In this document: one piece after another, positions 26,992-37,776 of the stretch | Layout of the letters: each line of letters starts with the position of its first letter | How positions within the stretch are numbered: position 1 is the stretch's first letter | Source: Paenarthrobacter nitroguajacolicus | Lineage (GTDB): Bacteria > Actinomycetota > Actinomycetes > Actinomycetales > Micrococcaceae | Assembly (NCBI RefSeq): GCF_007786235.1 | Contig: NZ_VNFK01000007.1 | Span: 124,001-188,000, forward strand | Direction of reading: 5' to 3' | Length of the DNA stretch: 64,000 bases | The notes under the pieces: generated by a model | What the model saw: only the letters and a program-made list of their open reading frames with translations | Told to the model about the DNA's origin: nothing | Databases searched by the model: none | Position numbers and translations under genes: made by a program

Positions 26992-27650
26992 GAGTCTGCC
27001 TTGACGTTGCGCACGAGTCCCAGGACGTCGTCGAACACTTTGCTCACGCCGGGAATCTTCGCGAGCGATAAGCCGCGCGCCACCAGTGGCGCGGCGCCGT
27101 CGATCAGCTTGCGGGTGCGGCGTTGGCCCTCTGACGTGTCGTAGACCCAGAACAGCGCGACTCCCATGTACATCAGCCACAGCAGCTCGGGCAAATCGCC
27201 GCGCAGCTTCTTCGCGACGGCGGGGGAGGAGCCCTCGACGGCGGACCGGAAGATCGCGAGCGAGGCCTCGCGGGCGGCAGTGGACGCCTCACCGAACGGG
27301 TTGACGGGCGACGTCGGCCGGATCGCGGTGGCAATGAAGTCGGAGCCGAACTGGTGGTACGGGTTCATGACATCGACGCCGGTGTGCAGCACTGCCTTGA
27401 GTCGTCCGGCGAGATCCTGGACGCCTTCGAGGGCCTCGGCCGCCACCACCGCATGCTCGTCCTGCACCTGGATGTACAGCTCTTGGACCAGTTCGTCCTT
27501 GGACGCGAAGTAGTAGTAGGCATTGCCGACCGAGACGCCGGCCTCTTGGGCTATGGCGCGCATGGTGGTCTTTTCGAAGCCGATTTCGCGGAACATCTTC
27601 AGTGCGACGTCGGCCACCAGTTGGCGGGTCTGTTCACTCTTTGCAGCCAT
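26988..27650 (-). CDS. TetR family transcriptional regulator
   Basis: A 220-residue repressor. The DNA-binding domain covers about residues 1-60: LVADVALKMFREIGFEKTTM, then AQEAGVSVGNAYYYFASKDEL. The start is the ATG at 27648-27650 with GGAG six bases ahead; the in-frame extension to 27704 would run over an operator. Two TGAAC-GT-GTTCA palindromes lie directly upstream, indicating autoregulation together with the SDR gene it overlaps. Confidence 0.9.
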   Translation of the reverse strand: MAAKSEQTRQLVADVALKMFREIGFEKTTMRAIAQEAGVSVGNAYYYFASKDELVQELYIQVQDEHAVVAAEALEGVQDLAGRLKAVLHTGVDVMNPYHQFGSDFIATAIRPTSPVNPFGEASTAAREASLAIFRSAVEGSSPAVAKKLRGDLPELLWLMYMGVALFWVYDTSEGQRRTRKLIDGAAPLVARGLSLAKIPGVSKVFDDVLGLVRNVKADS

Positions 27651-27672
27651 GCGTTGCTCCTCGCGGAAAGTT

Positions 27673-27720
27673 TTGAACGTGTTCAACAATGAGTATGCCA
27701 TCATTTCTGAACGTGTTCAA
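27673..27720. promoter_or_regulatory. Tandem TetR operators
   Basis: TTGAACGTGTTCAA (27673-27686) and TGAACGTGTTCA (27708-27719) share TGAAC-GT-GTTCA and are 34 bp apart centre to centre, just upstream of the TetR start. Two identical palindromes there strongly suggest the TetR protein's own sites. Confidence 0.75.
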
Positions 27721-27739
27721 AATGAGATTGGTGGGTGGG

Positions 27740-27781
27740 ACGTGAGAGAGGGATGCCCGAAAGGGGTGGGATGTGAGAGAG
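27740..27781. repeat. Phased GTGAGAGAG motif pair (31-bp step)
   Basis: ACGTGAGAGAG (27740-27750) and ATGTGAGAGAG (27771-27781) are 31 bp apart, the only departure from 32 bp in this family. The pair lies between the TetR operators and the transporter gene. Confidence 0.8.
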
Positions 27782-27901
27782 GGTCCGTGGGTGGGAGAAT
27801 GGAAGCGGTGCCGGGCCGAATGCCCCACCACCCACAGTGCTAATACAGCGGGGCAACCTCACCTAGGAAGCCTGCGCGAACCACTAAGAAATGGATGACC
27901 C

Positions 27902-28606
27902 ATGCCCTCGCCCTCCGGCTCCAGTACCTTGAGCAAGCCCGCTCCGCGCTTCGCTTCAATCGGCTCCCCGTACTTCGGCATCATGCTGGCCGTCATGGCC
28001 GTGGTGCTGATCCTGTCCAATATCGGCGCGTCCAAGGGCGTGGTGCTCGGGCCCATCATCACCGATGGCGGGTTCTTCCTTTTCCCGCTGGCCTACATCC
28101 TGGGTGATGTGATGAGCGAGGTTTACGGCTTCAAAGTGGCGCGGAAGGCCATCATTACTTCGTTCGCGCTCTCAGTGTTCGCGTCCCTCTGCTACTGGAT
28201 CATCATCGTGCTGCCCGGCTTCACCGACGACTACGGAACCGCCAAGCAGGCTGCCATCGAAGGTGCCCTCGGTCCCGTGCCGCAGATCGTGCTCGCGTCG
28301 CTGCTTGCGTTCCTGGCAGGTCAGACCATCAACTCGTGGATCCTGGTGAAAATGAAGGCACGCACCGGCGAAAAGAGCCTGTGGGCACGCCTCATGGGCT
28401 CCTCCGTGGTGGGCGAATTCGTGGACACGTTGATCTTCTGCAGCATCGCGGCGTCGGTCATCGGCATCACGGACGCGGGATCATTCGTCAATTACGTCCT
28501 GGTGGGCTTCGTCTACAAGACCGCCGTGGAGTTCCTGTTCGTGCCGGTCACCGTGCTGGTTGTTGGCTGGATCAAGAAGCGCGAGCCCAGCTACGGAGTT
28601 AGCTAA
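27902..28606 (+). CDS. Queuosine precursor transporter (COG1738, YhhQ/VUT family)
   Basis: A 234-residue integral membrane protein with about six spans. Family hallmarks include the early LSNIGASKG, the FPLAYILGDVMSEVYGFKVAR block and the C-terminal VGFVYKTAVEFLFVPVTV. In E. coli YhhQ imports queuosine precursors (preQ0/preQ1). The tgt gene lies about 1.3 kb away on the opposite strand, which supports a salvage role: import a deazaguanine, then insert it into tRNA. No preQ0/preQ1 synthesis gene and no recognisable preQ1 riboswitch were seen. Confidence 0.87.
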   Translation: MPSPSGSSTLSKPAPRFASIGSPYFGIMLAVMAVVLILSNIGASKGVVLGPIITDGGFFLFPLAYILGDVMSEVYGFKVARKAIITSFALSVFASLCYWIIIVLPGFTDDYGTAKQAAIEGALGPVPQIVLASLLAFLAGQTINSWILVKMKARTGEKSLWARLMGSSVVGEFVDTLIFCSIAASVIGITDAGSFVNYVLVGFVYKTAVEFLFVPVTVLVVGWIKKREPSYGVS

Positions 28607-28639
28607 GCACGCAGGAACAGCGCCACAGACGCGGGAGCT

Positions 28640-28675
28640 GTGCGAGATCGCCGGATACGAGCGGCGATCTCGCAC
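28640..28675. terminator. 14-bp stem-loop between convergent genes
   Basis: GTGCGAGATCGCCG (28640-28653) pairs perfectly with CGGCGATCTCGCAC (28662-28675) around an 8-nt loop. The stem sequence GGCGATCTCGC recurs at 28701-28711. It sits between the transporter and the DUF559 gene and can terminate both. Confidence 0.75.
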
Positions 28676-28750
28676 GGATCCCGCTTCCCCGCACAGGCTC
28701 GGCGATCTCGCGAACCGGCACGACGGCGGTACGCGCGGCCCGCGTCGAGC

Positions 28751-29680
28751 TCACCGATGGAGGGCCTTCAGAACGCGCGCTTTGAACTCCTGCTCCTGAA
28801 ACAGGTCCCGCCACTCCACCCGGATGAAGAGCCAGCCGTCCTCAACGAGCGCTTTCTCCCGGCGTCGTTCCTCGAAGATCACCCGGTCCGTTCGGGCGTA
28901 CTTGAAGTACTTGACCTCTCCGTCGAACTCGAGGGCCACCTTCTCCCGCTTCCACGCAAAGTCCATCCGATAGCGACCGATCCGGCTTTGCACCTCTACC
29001 TGCGCCGCGGGCATCGGTACCTTGAGCCGTTGGAGGAGTTCCCGGCATAGCGTCTCTCCTGCGGATTCGGAGGTGGGGTCAGCATTGGCCAAGCATCTCC
29101 GCAGAGTCGTGACTCCCCGCCTTCCCGACAAGGTGCCCGCGTGCGCCATCATGAGCGGCTTGTCCGCTCCGAGCCGAAGCGCGTGATCCATGATGATCAG
29201 GGCCTGCCGGTAGCTCAACGTCATGGCACAGTCCACCACCGTTCGTTCCAGGTCGGTCACCGGAAGATACTCCACCATGACGATCTGGGAGGGAGGCAAC
29301 CGCAGCCTGTGGCCGCGGACATCCTTGCCAAGCCGACCGCTGGAGGGGTTGGTGGGAAGAATGAGATGGATCAGCTGGTCCACGTTCCATAGGAACAAGC
29401 CGTGGAGCCGAGCCGCAGAAGTATGACTGTAGACGAAGCCCCCATTGGACGTGATGAGAGTTCCGTGAGCATGCGCGTGTATCAGTTGTTTGCCGCGGGC
29501 ATCGACTGGCTGTTTGTCCCACGCCGCCTTTCGGACGTAGCATCCCTGGCGCACGCGGAGAAGCTCACCCTTCCGGACGAGTTCGGCGATTGCGCGTGAA
29601 CCAAGTCCCAGTTCATTGAGCTGTTGTGTGCGCCAAAGCGTTCCCAGCTGGGGGAGGGTCGACGTCTGTTTCTGACTCAT
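28751..29680 (-). CDS. AbiEi-like N-terminal plus DUF559 nuclease-fold protein
   Basis: A 309-residue protein. The N-terminus resembles the winged-helix AbiEi antitoxin-type domain (ELVRKGELLRVRQGCYV) and the C-terminus a DUF559 domain of the Vsr/restriction-endonuclease fold (RYRMDFAWKREKVALEFDGE, then a basic stretch and EDGWLFIRVEW). Such proteins are numerous and lineage-specific in actinobacteria; their role is unknown, with defence or DNA repair suggested. No AbiEii toxin gene is adjacent. The ATG at 29678-29680 with AAGG upstream is chosen over 29704. The gene is flanked by related direct sequences (gacgcgggagcYgtgcga). Confidence 0.7.
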   Translation of the reverse strand: MSQKQTSTLPQLGTLWRTQQLNELGLGSRAIAELVRKGELLRVRQGCYVRKAAWDKQPVDARGKQLIHAHAHGTLITSNGGFVYSHTSAARLHGLFLWNVDQLIHLILPTNPSSGRLGKDVRGHRLRLPPSQIVMVEYLPVTDLERTVVDCAMTLSYRQALIIMDHALRLGADKPLMMAHAGTLSGRRGVTTLRRCLANADPTSESAGETLCRELLQRLKVPMPAAQVEVQSRIGRYRMDFAWKREKVALEFDGEVKYFKYARTDRVIFEERRREKALVEDGWLFIRVEWRDLFQEQEFKARVLKALHR

Positions 29681-29798
29681 GTACCAAGCCTTGGCTGCGC
29701 ACACGGCCCAAGGTAGCCCCTGCTGCCGCTATGTGGACAACGCCTGAGATCGCTGTGCGCATGCCGACGACGCGGGAGCCGTGCGAAGTCGCGGCTCA

Positions 29799-29893
29799 GC
29801 TCCAGCGATTTGGCACAGCTCCAGCGATTTGGCTCCGCTCCAGCGATTTGGCACAGCTCCAGCGATTTGGCTCAGCTCCAGCGATCTCGGGGC
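29799..29893. repeat. Five 19-bp tandem repeats
   Basis: Units at 29799, 29818, 29837, 29856 and 29875, consensus GCTCCAGCGATTTGGCWCM; the last unit is diverged. They lie in the gap between the start of the DUF559 gene and the end of tgt. Function unknown. Confidence 0.9.
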
Positions 29894-29914
29894 GGGAGCG
29901 AGCCCATGCCGGGT

Positions 29915-31983
<2,069 letters not shown>

Positions 31984-32043
31984 GGCCCCGAATCTACCGC
32001 CGTTGGCGCCCACATAACAGGTCTTGAAATCCCCCAAAAAGGC

Positions 32044-33063
32044 TTAAGCGCGCACCGATTCCAGCTCGTTGCCGATCCGCCGGGCCAACTCGTCCTCACC
32101 GATGGTCTTGGACCCGCCGTGGGCGCGCAGGAACATGAGTGCTTCCAGACGCAGGAACCGCCATTCGCGTTCGGCTTCGTGGTTGCCGTTGTCGATTGCG
32201 CGGAAGATTTCCTTGTCGTACAGGTTGGGTTCGTTGAGCGAGCGCTGGCGCACCCTGGCGTTGATCCGGGCCTTGAACGGGTCCTCTTCCTGGGACTCGG
32301 GGGCTCGGAGCAGCTTCTCGTAGACGGCGGCACGCTCGGCTTGGCCTGCTTCGCGGCAGATGAAACTGGACAATGCCAATGCCCTCTCGATCGACGCCCA
32401 GCGATCCAGGTTTCCGTCAAAGGGCAGCACGTTCAGCAGGTCCGCGACGGCCAAAGCGTGGTCCGGATCGCGAAGCACGATGCATAGATCGAACGCGAGG
32501 TCGCTCAGGTCCCGGAGGCAGCTGCCGGATTTGGTGTTGATGCCTTTCGAGAGCCGTTCGGCAAGTACTTGAACGCCGTTCTTGCCCTTGTGGTTGGCGG
32601 CGGCGGCGCTCACCACAGCTTCGGGGGTTCCTTCGGGTTCGGGAATGAGCGCGAGTTCTTCAGCGCTCGGTCCGGTATACGTCGGCGGCGACTCGGGGCG
32701 CGGAGGTACGACGACGGCAGGTCCAGCGGGAGCATCGGCGTCGGCATCCGCGGTGGTGCTGGAGTCGGTGGTGCCGGAGTCGGGCCCGGGCGATTCGGCT
32801 GTGCCGGCGTCGCCGGCGTCCGCGCCTGAGCCGGCCGCTACTCCGTCACCCACAGGAACACTGGACCCGACAGCTATCCGTACCGTGCCGCCGTCGACCA
32901 TTGTCGCCAGCAGCAGGGCGGCCACGCCGTAGTCGTCGTTGTGCACCTCGATGCTGCGGATTTCCTCGGCTGGTCCGTCACCGGGCGGGAACACAAAGTC
33001 TCCGGGCTGCAGGTCCCCAGCCTGCTTCTCTCTGTACTGCTGTGTGGCTGGGCTGTGAGTCAT
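32044..33063 (-). CDS. Uncharacterised protein with Ala/Asp/Ser-rich linker
   Basis: A 339-residue soluble protein I cannot assign with certainty. The N-terminal part (AGDLQPGDFVF to about residue 70) looks like a small beta domain. A low-complexity Gly/Ala/Asp/Ser segment (about 75-135) links it to a helical C-terminal half with repeat-like helices (DLAFDLCIVLRDPDHALAVADLL, given in part). The ATG at 33061-33063 follows AGGAC at a good distance; an in-frame opening to 33177 is rejected. It lies 73 bp downstream of the DUF4916 gene on the same strand. Confidence 0.65.
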   Translation of the reverse strand: MTHSPATQQYREKQAGDLQPGDFVFPPGDGPAEEIRSIEVHNDDYGVAALLLATMVDGGTVRIAVGSSVPVGDGVAAGSGADAGDAGTAESPGPDSGTTDSSTTADADADAPAGPAVVVPPRPESPPTYTGPSAEELALIPEPEGTPEAVVSAAAANHKGKNGVQVLAERLSKGINTKSGSCLRDLSDLAFDLCIVLRDPDHALAVADLLNVLPFDGNLDRWASIERALALSSFICREAGQAERAAVYEKLLRAPESQEEDPFKARINARVRQRSLNEPNLYDKEIFRAIDNGNHEAEREWRFLRLEALMFLRAHGGSKTIGEDELARRIGNELESVRA

Positions 33064-33136
33064 CGGAAGTCCTTTGGTTCTCTTGGGGTCCGCCGTCCAG
33101 TCTACAAAGACCGGCCGCTGCAGGGCTCGGGACCCG

Positions 33137-33676
33137 CTAGAGAACCACGCCCGAGAATGCCAAGGCCTGCCGCACAAGGTTTCCGCGGCCGCCCTCGAAT
33201 TCCTGCTGGACGTCGTCGCTCAGCACCTCCTGAGGCGTCATCCAGGTCAGTTCCAAGGCGTCCTGTCGCGGTTCGCATTCGCCGGTCACGGGAATGATGT
33301 AGACCAGCGACACAGCGTGCTGGCGGTCGTCCGTGAAGCCCGTCTGGGACGGGGCCGGGAAGTATTCGGCCACTGTGAACGGAACCGGGCTGATGGGCAA
33401 CTGCGGGAAGGCAAGGGGACCGAGGTCCTTTTCCATGTGCCGCAGGAGCGCCGCGCGGATGGTTTCGCGGTAGAGGACGCGGCCGGAGACGAGGTAGCGC
33501 ACCATGTTGCCGTCGGCGTCGCCCTGCAGGAGCGTGCCAACCTCATTCACATACCCGAGCGGATCCAGCCTGACCGGAACAGCCTCCACGTAGACCATGG
33601 GGAGGCGGCCGCGGGCTTCGAAGAGGTCTTCATCTGAAAGCCAGCCTGGATACGGGTCGGGTGTACGTACGCTCAT
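33137..33676 (-). CDS. DUF4916 / Nudix-like protein
   Basis: A 179-residue protein of the actinobacterial DUF4916 group, which has a Nudix-like fold. Where active Nudix enzymes have the GX5EX7REUXEEXGU box, this one reads GRVLYRETIRAALLRHMEKDLG (shown in part), lacking most of the acidic metal ligands. Hydrolase activity is therefore doubtful. It starts at ATG 33674-33676 and may be co-transcribed with the next gene on the minus strand. Confidence 0.75.
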   Translation of the reverse strand: MSVRTPDPYPGWLSDEDLFEARGRLPMVYVEAVPVRLDPLGYVNEVGTLLQGDADGNMVRYLVSGRVLYRETIRAALLRHMEKDLGPLAFPQLPISPVPFTVAEYFPAPSQTGFTDDRQHAVSLVYIIPVTGECEPRQDALELTWMTPQEVLSDDVQQEFEGGRGNLVRQALAFSGVVL

Positions 33677-33753
33677 GGTTAAGTTCTACCCCATCCCCAG
33701 CCGAAGTTCCTTGGTGGCGTCCCGGCGGCTGGGCGGTTACGCTCTCGGCGGCA

Positions 33754-34362
33754 TTAGAGCGCCAGAATCGATTCGAGTGGCTCCCCGGATGTTATGCGCG
33801 CAAGGATGTCCGGCTCGGCGGCGTCAGATTGCAGCGCCTTGGCCAGGACGTCCTGTGCAGCGTCCGGTGAAAGCACGATCAGCCCGTTGTCGTCCCCCAG
33901 CACCAGGTCGCCGGGGTTGACCTCCACGCCGCCGCACCTCACGGGGACGTTCACGGCGGACCCGTTCCCGTGGAGACGCTTGGTGGTGAGGCACGAGGTC
34001 CCGCGGGCGAACACCGGCAAGCCGGTTTGCCGCAGTTCCAGCACGTCGGTGGCCACGCCATCAACCACGACGGCGGCAGCACCTTGGGCGAGCGCCGCGG
34101 CTGCAGTCACGGCCCCGACGGGCGCATGCCGGTGGTCGCCGAGCATGTCCACCACCAGGACGTCCCCGGGTTTGAGTGCCAAGAGAGCGCGGTTCATGGC
34201 GATGGCGTCGTGGTCGGCGATCCGGACGGTGACGGCTGGGCCGGCGATCTTCACGTTGTCCAGAAGCGACTGGACAGCGGGGGAGACGAAGCCCTCTTCG
34301 AGGAAGTGGCCGATGGTCGGGTAACTGACGTCGGTCAGGTCCTCCAAGATGGTGGGGGTCAC
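33754..34362 (-). CDS. RraA-family protein (HMG/oxaloacetate aldolase-like)
   Basis: A 202-residue protein of the RraA/HMG-aldolase fold. The core GDVLVVDMLGDHRHAPVGAV, then VVDGVATDVLELRQTGLPVFARG, includes the conserved Gly-Asp and Arg-x-x-x-Leu-Pro-Val-Phe pattern of metal-dependent 4-hydroxy-4-methyl-2-oxoglutarate/oxaloacetate aldolases. In a catabolic cluster it is more likely an aldolase or decarboxylase than an RNase E regulator. It starts at GTG 34360-34362, overlapping the RidA stop (GTGA), and ends the operon MHS-RidA-RraA. Confidence 0.85.
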   Translation of the reverse strand: MTPTILEDLTDVSYPTIGHFLEEGFVSPAVQSLLDNVKIAGPAVTVRIADHDAIAMNRALLALKPGDVLVVDMLGDHRHAPVGAVTAAAALAQGAAAVVVDGVATDVLELRQTGLPVFARGTSCLTTKRLHGNGSAVNVPVRCGGVEVNPGDLVLGDDNGLIVLSPDAAQDVLAKALQSDAAEPDILARITSGEPLESILAL

Positions 34363-34766
34363 TGGGCAACCTCTGGTTTCCCGGCAAGGACTGCCACGCA
34401 TTCAATTTCCAAGGAGACGCCCCACAAGCTCACGCACACGGTGGTCCGGGCAGGCTTGGCCGTTCCGAAGTACTCCACGTATATGCGGTTGTATTCCTCC
34501 AGCTGGTCCGGGCTGGTCAGGTAGGTGTTGACCTTGACCACGTGCTGCAGGCTGGATCCTGCAGCCGCCAACACCCCGGCGAGGTTCTGGATGGTTTGCC
34601 GGACCTGCCCTTCGAAGGTGTCCGGTTGATCGTCAAGTCCCGTGATGGCGGGGATCTGGCCGGAGGTGAACACAAAGCCGTTCGCAATGACCGCCGGGGA
34701 AAAGGGCCCGACGGCGGGCGCCTGGCCGGGGATGCCGGCCAGGCGCTCGATGGTGGTGACGGTCAC
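34359..34766 (-). CDS. RidA-family enamine/imine deaminase-like protein
   Basis: A 135-residue YjgF/YER057c/UK114 family protein. Characteristic parts are PFSPAVIANGFVFTSGQIPA, VKVNTYLTSPDQLEEYNRIY and the C-terminal RTTVCVSLWGVSLEIECVAV; active RidA members carry a catalytic Arg at the first position of that last block. It may hydrolyse an imine intermediate or act on an amide/carbamate. Start GTG 34764-34766 overlaps the MHS stop (GTGA), so the three genes are translationally coupled. Confidence 0.9.
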   Translation of the reverse strand: MTVTTIERLAGIPGQAPAVGPFSPAVIANGFVFTSGQIPAITGLDDQPDTFEGQVRQTIQNLAGVLAAAGSSLQHVVKVNTYLTSPDQLEEYNRIYVEYFGTAKPARTTVCVSLWGVSLEIECVAVLAGKPEVAQ

Positions 34767-36130
34767 CGGGCTGCCGCGGCTTCTGCGGAGCCAGCGGACG
34801 CGGGTGCCTCGTCGACGGCGTCGATGTTGCCGTACCGGGTTTCGGTCAGCAGGAAGAGTGCCACCAGGGACAGTCCGGCTGCGGCCATGATGTACCAGGC
34901 GATGGACGAGCTCTGACCCGTCATGCCCAAGAGCCACGTGGTAACGAACGGGGTGGCGGCACTGCCCAGGAGGCCGGACAACATGTAAGCCACCGACAGG
35001 CCGGAGTAGCGGACCTTGGAGCCGAACAGCTCGGCCAGGAACGTGGCGATGGGGCCGTAGTTGGCGCAGAACGCGGTCATCATGGCCAGGTAGGCGACGA
35101 AGAGCAGTGCCACCGATTTGGTGTCCATGAGCCAGAACATGGGGAAGGCGAGTGCTGCCTCGGCTGCCACGCCGGCGAAGATGATGGGTTTTCGACCGTA
35201 CTTATCCGACAGCTTGCCGAAGAACGGGATGAGGAACAGTCCCAGGATGCAGGAGGCCAGGACCACCCAGAGCATCAGGCTCTCGGAGTGGCCGAGTTCC
35301 TTCTTGCCATAGGAGACGCCGGAGGCCACCAACAGGGTGAATGTGCTGCCCGTGGAAAGGGTGGCGACGCCGCCCAGGACAACCTGCTTCCAGTACTTGG
35401 CCATCAGTGCCGCGAACGGCATCTTGGCCTTGGCTCCGGCGGTCTTGACTGCCTGGAAGGAAGGAGTTTCCTCGATGTGCAGGCGGATGTAGATGCCCAC
35501 AGTGACCAGGAGGACCGAGGCCAGGAACGGGATGCGCCAGCCCCACGAATACAGGGCTTCGGTGCTGACGGTGGAGGCAACAATCAGGAAGGCCACGTTG
35601 GCGATCAAGGTGCCGGCGGGAACGCCGACCTGCACCAGCGAACCGTAGAAACCACGGCGGGCAGGAGGAGCGTGTTCAACGGTCATGAGCACGGCGCCGC
35701 CCCATTCGCCGCCGAGGGCCAGGCCCTGGACGACGCGGAGGAAGAGCAACAGGAGCGGGGCCATGATGCCGATGCTGTTGTAGTCCGGCAACAGGCCAAT
35801 GGCGAACGTAGCTGCCCCCATAGTCAGGAGGGAGACCAGGAGCATGGACTTGCGGCCCAGCCGGTCACCGAAGTGTCCGAAGATGATGGCGCCGACCATG
35901 CGGGCAATGTAGGCGGAAGCGAAGGTGCCGAAGGCCAGCATGGTGCCGACGATCGGATCGAAGCTGGGGAAGAAGATCTTGTTGAAGACAAGGGCCGACG
36001 CCGTCCCGAAGACGAAAAGGTCGTACCACTCGACGGTGGTGCCAATAACGCTGGCGAGGGCAATCTTGCGCATCTTTGCCAGGTCCAGCCTGGATGTTGA
36101 TGCGGAGGCAGTATCTACCGTGTGGGCCAT
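34763..36130 (-). CDS. MHS-family MFS transporter
   Basis: A 455-residue, 12-span proton symporter. Family motifs are IGTTVEWYDLFVFGTASAL in span 1, FGHFGDRLGRKSML after span 2 and RVVQGLALGGEWGGAVLM in span 4. The ATG at 36128-36130 with GGAGA five bases upstream is preferred to 36172. It heads the operon with RidA and RraA, so it likely imports an organic acid or N-containing carboxylate degraded by them. A perfect 8-bp-arm palindrome lies 56 bp upstream. Confidence 0.9.
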   Translation of the reverse strand: MAHTVDTASASTSRLDLAKMRKIALASVIGTTVEWYDLFVFGTASALVFNKIFFPSFDPIVGTMLAFGTFASAYIARMVGAIIFGHFGDRLGRKSMLLVSLLTMGAATFAIGLLPDYNSIGIMAPLLLLFLRVVQGLALGGEWGGAVLMTVEHAPPARRGFYGSLVQVGVPAGTLIANVAFLIVASTVSTEALYSWGWRIPFLASVLLVTVGIYIRLHIEETPSFQAVKTAGAKAKMPFAALMAKYWKQVVLGGVATLSTGSTFTLLVASGVSYGKKELGHSESLMLWVVLASCILGLFLIPFFGKLSDKYGRKPIIFAGVAAEAALAFPMFWLMDTKSVALLFVAYLAMMTAFCANYGPIATFLAELFGSKVRYSGLSVAYMLSGLLGSAATPFVTTWLLGMTGQSSSIAWYIMAAAGLSLVALFLLTETRYGNIDAVDEAPASAGSAEAAAAR

Positions 36131-36185
36131 CTGATTCTCCGGATGGGGTGCGGGGACGAGTGTCCGGTGCAAGGTAGCTCCAACT

Positions 36186-36209
36186 ATGGTGTGTGCCCGA
36201 TCACACCAT
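36186..36209. promoter_or_regulatory. 24-bp operator-like palindrome
   Basis: ATGGTGTG (36186-36193) and CACACCAT (36202-36209) are perfect inverted arms with an 8-bp centre, upstream of the MHS-RidA-RraA operon. The adjacent PucR protein is the obvious candidate binder, although the form also resembles GntR sites. In the rest of 36210-36428 only a CCCGGCGCCGGG palindrome (36282-36293) was noticed. Confidence 0.5.
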
Positions 36210-36428
36210 CAATGGCATAACTTCCAGCAAACCGAGCCCGGGAATGTGAGAACACACACCGACGCCACGGGGCGCGGAATTCCCGGCGCCGGGCCTCCTG
36301 GTGGGGGCTGCCGCCGCGGCTTGGTGACCTCATTTTGACCCCAGACGAGCCGAAATCAACCCTTTTCGGTCACTTTTCGCCTTCGCAGCCGGAAAACAAG
36401 GTCAGGAAGCAACGCGGCCGCGAAAGTG

Positions 36429-37640
36429 TTAGGCCCACGCCACCACCAGCCGGGCCGTCTTTGCGGGAACGGCAAGGTCTATCCCCGTCAGCTCCTGGAA
36501 CCGGTTGAGGCGGTTGAGGATGGTGTTGCGGTGGCAGAAGAGTTGCTCGGAGGTGACGGTGATGTTGCCCGTGCTGAGGTAGTTCCGGACTGTTTCCAGC
36601 AAGCGTTCGCGCTCGCCGCCCCGGCAGTCAGCCAAGGCCTCCTCGAGTTCTGCGGCGAGGTCCAGCCCGGCGTCTTGCAGGTTCTGCTGGGCCAGCCGCG
36701 CCCAGGCGGAATCGGCGGAGAGGGGGCCGGTGTCCCGGGGGCGGAGCAGGGCAGCCAGGCTTTCGGCGGTTCGAGCAGCCCCCGGTAGGGCGCGCAGGCC
36801 CAGGACTTCGGGCACGTACCCGCACGGGACATTCACGACGCCGGGTGGCAGCTGCTGGCTGTCGGCTTCCGGGCTGTGAGCCTCGCCTCGGGGTTCAGGT
36901 CCTCGCGTCCGTGCCGCAGGGAGCGCCCAGAAGACGTAGGTGTTGCCGCCGGATTCGTGCAGGAACAACCGCTGCCGGGTGTGCTGCCCCGATCCGAACT
37001 GGGACGTGGCTGCCCGCAGCCGTGCACCGGGTTCGCCGCTGGCTGCCACCAGGGCGAACCGCGACTCCGGGTTGATGCCTAACGCGGAAGCCACTTGCGC
37101 GGAGGTTTCCAACGATGGGCTGCTCTGGTTGAACAGGCGGGCGATGAACTCGCGTTGGATGCTCGACTCTTCCTGGGCCATCCTGACCCGCTCGGTCAGA
37201 TAGCTCGTGTGGGTGCGGGTGGCGAATTCGTCCACGACGCTCCACACCTGGTCCACCCTGGTGGCCAGCAGGGCGGCATCTTCGGTGTGGGCGATCTCCA
37301 GCAGTTCGGCCCACAGGATGCTGAAGTCCAAGCGCACGGCGGAGGTCAGCGACTCCGGTGGGATACCGGCCCGGGCGCGCTTGGACCCGAGGTCGGAAGC
37401 GAAGTCCAGCAGGCCATCGCGGCTGTCGATGCGGCCATTCCTGAGGCCGCTGATCAGGCGCCGAAAAGTCTCCCGTGCTGTCTCCTGGATTTCCAGGACC
37501 GTCACTTGGCTTTCGCCGTATTCGGGGATCTCACGGACCCTCGTGGTGAAGGCCTGCGCCAGGGTGTCCAGCCTGCCCTCGAGCTGATCCACCAGCTCAG
37601 TCCACCGAACAGCATGCCCCGAGGTATCAGAATTGTGCAT
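36429..37640 (-). CDS. PucR family transcriptional regulator
   Basis: A 403-residue regulator. The C-terminal helix-turn-helix typical of PucR/CdaR proteins is visible in LLETVRNYLSTGNITVTSEQ and then CHRNTILNRLNRFQELTGID. The N-terminal part (about 1-170) is helical, and a middle domain (about 180-290) resembles the GGDEF-like region of CdaR. PucR proteins usually activate purine, amino-acid or sugar-acid catabolism genes. It lies between two transporter-led operons, divergent from the MHS-decarboxylase operon and upstream of MHS-RidA-RraA, and is the best candidate regulator of both. Confidence 0.88.
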   Translation of the reverse strand: MHNSDTSGHAVRWTELVDQLEGRLDTLAQAFTTRVREIPEYGESQVTVLEIQETARETFRRLISGLRNGRIDSRDGLLDFASDLGSKRARAGIPPESLTSAVRLDFSILWAELLEIAHTEDAALLATRVDQVWSVVDEFATRTHTSYLTERVRMAQEESSIQREFIARLFNQSSPSLETSAQVASALGINPESRFALVAASGEPGARLRAATSQFGSGQHTRQRLFLHESGGNTYVFWALPAARTRGPEPRGEAHSPEADSQQLPPGVVNVPCGYVPEVLGLRALPGAARTAESLAALLRPRDTGPLSADSAWARLAQQNLQDAGLDLAAELEEALADCRGGERERLLETVRNYLSTGNITVTSEQLFCHRNTILNRLNRFQELTGIDLAVPAKTARLVVAWA

Positions 37641-37776
37641 TCACACATTCTAGCGCCATGATTCCGTGGTGGATTGCTAGTCATTTTGGGAAAAACTACT
37701 GGCACTATGGATTGAGTCACACAAATTTGCCCGGGCACCCCCAACGTCCGGTCCCGTTCGCACTCATGGAGCAACA

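Noticed and set aside
27844..27901. preQ1 riboswitch before the COG1738 transporter
   Set aside because: No stem followed by a C/A-rich tail matching preQ1-I, and no recognisable preQ1-II or III pattern.
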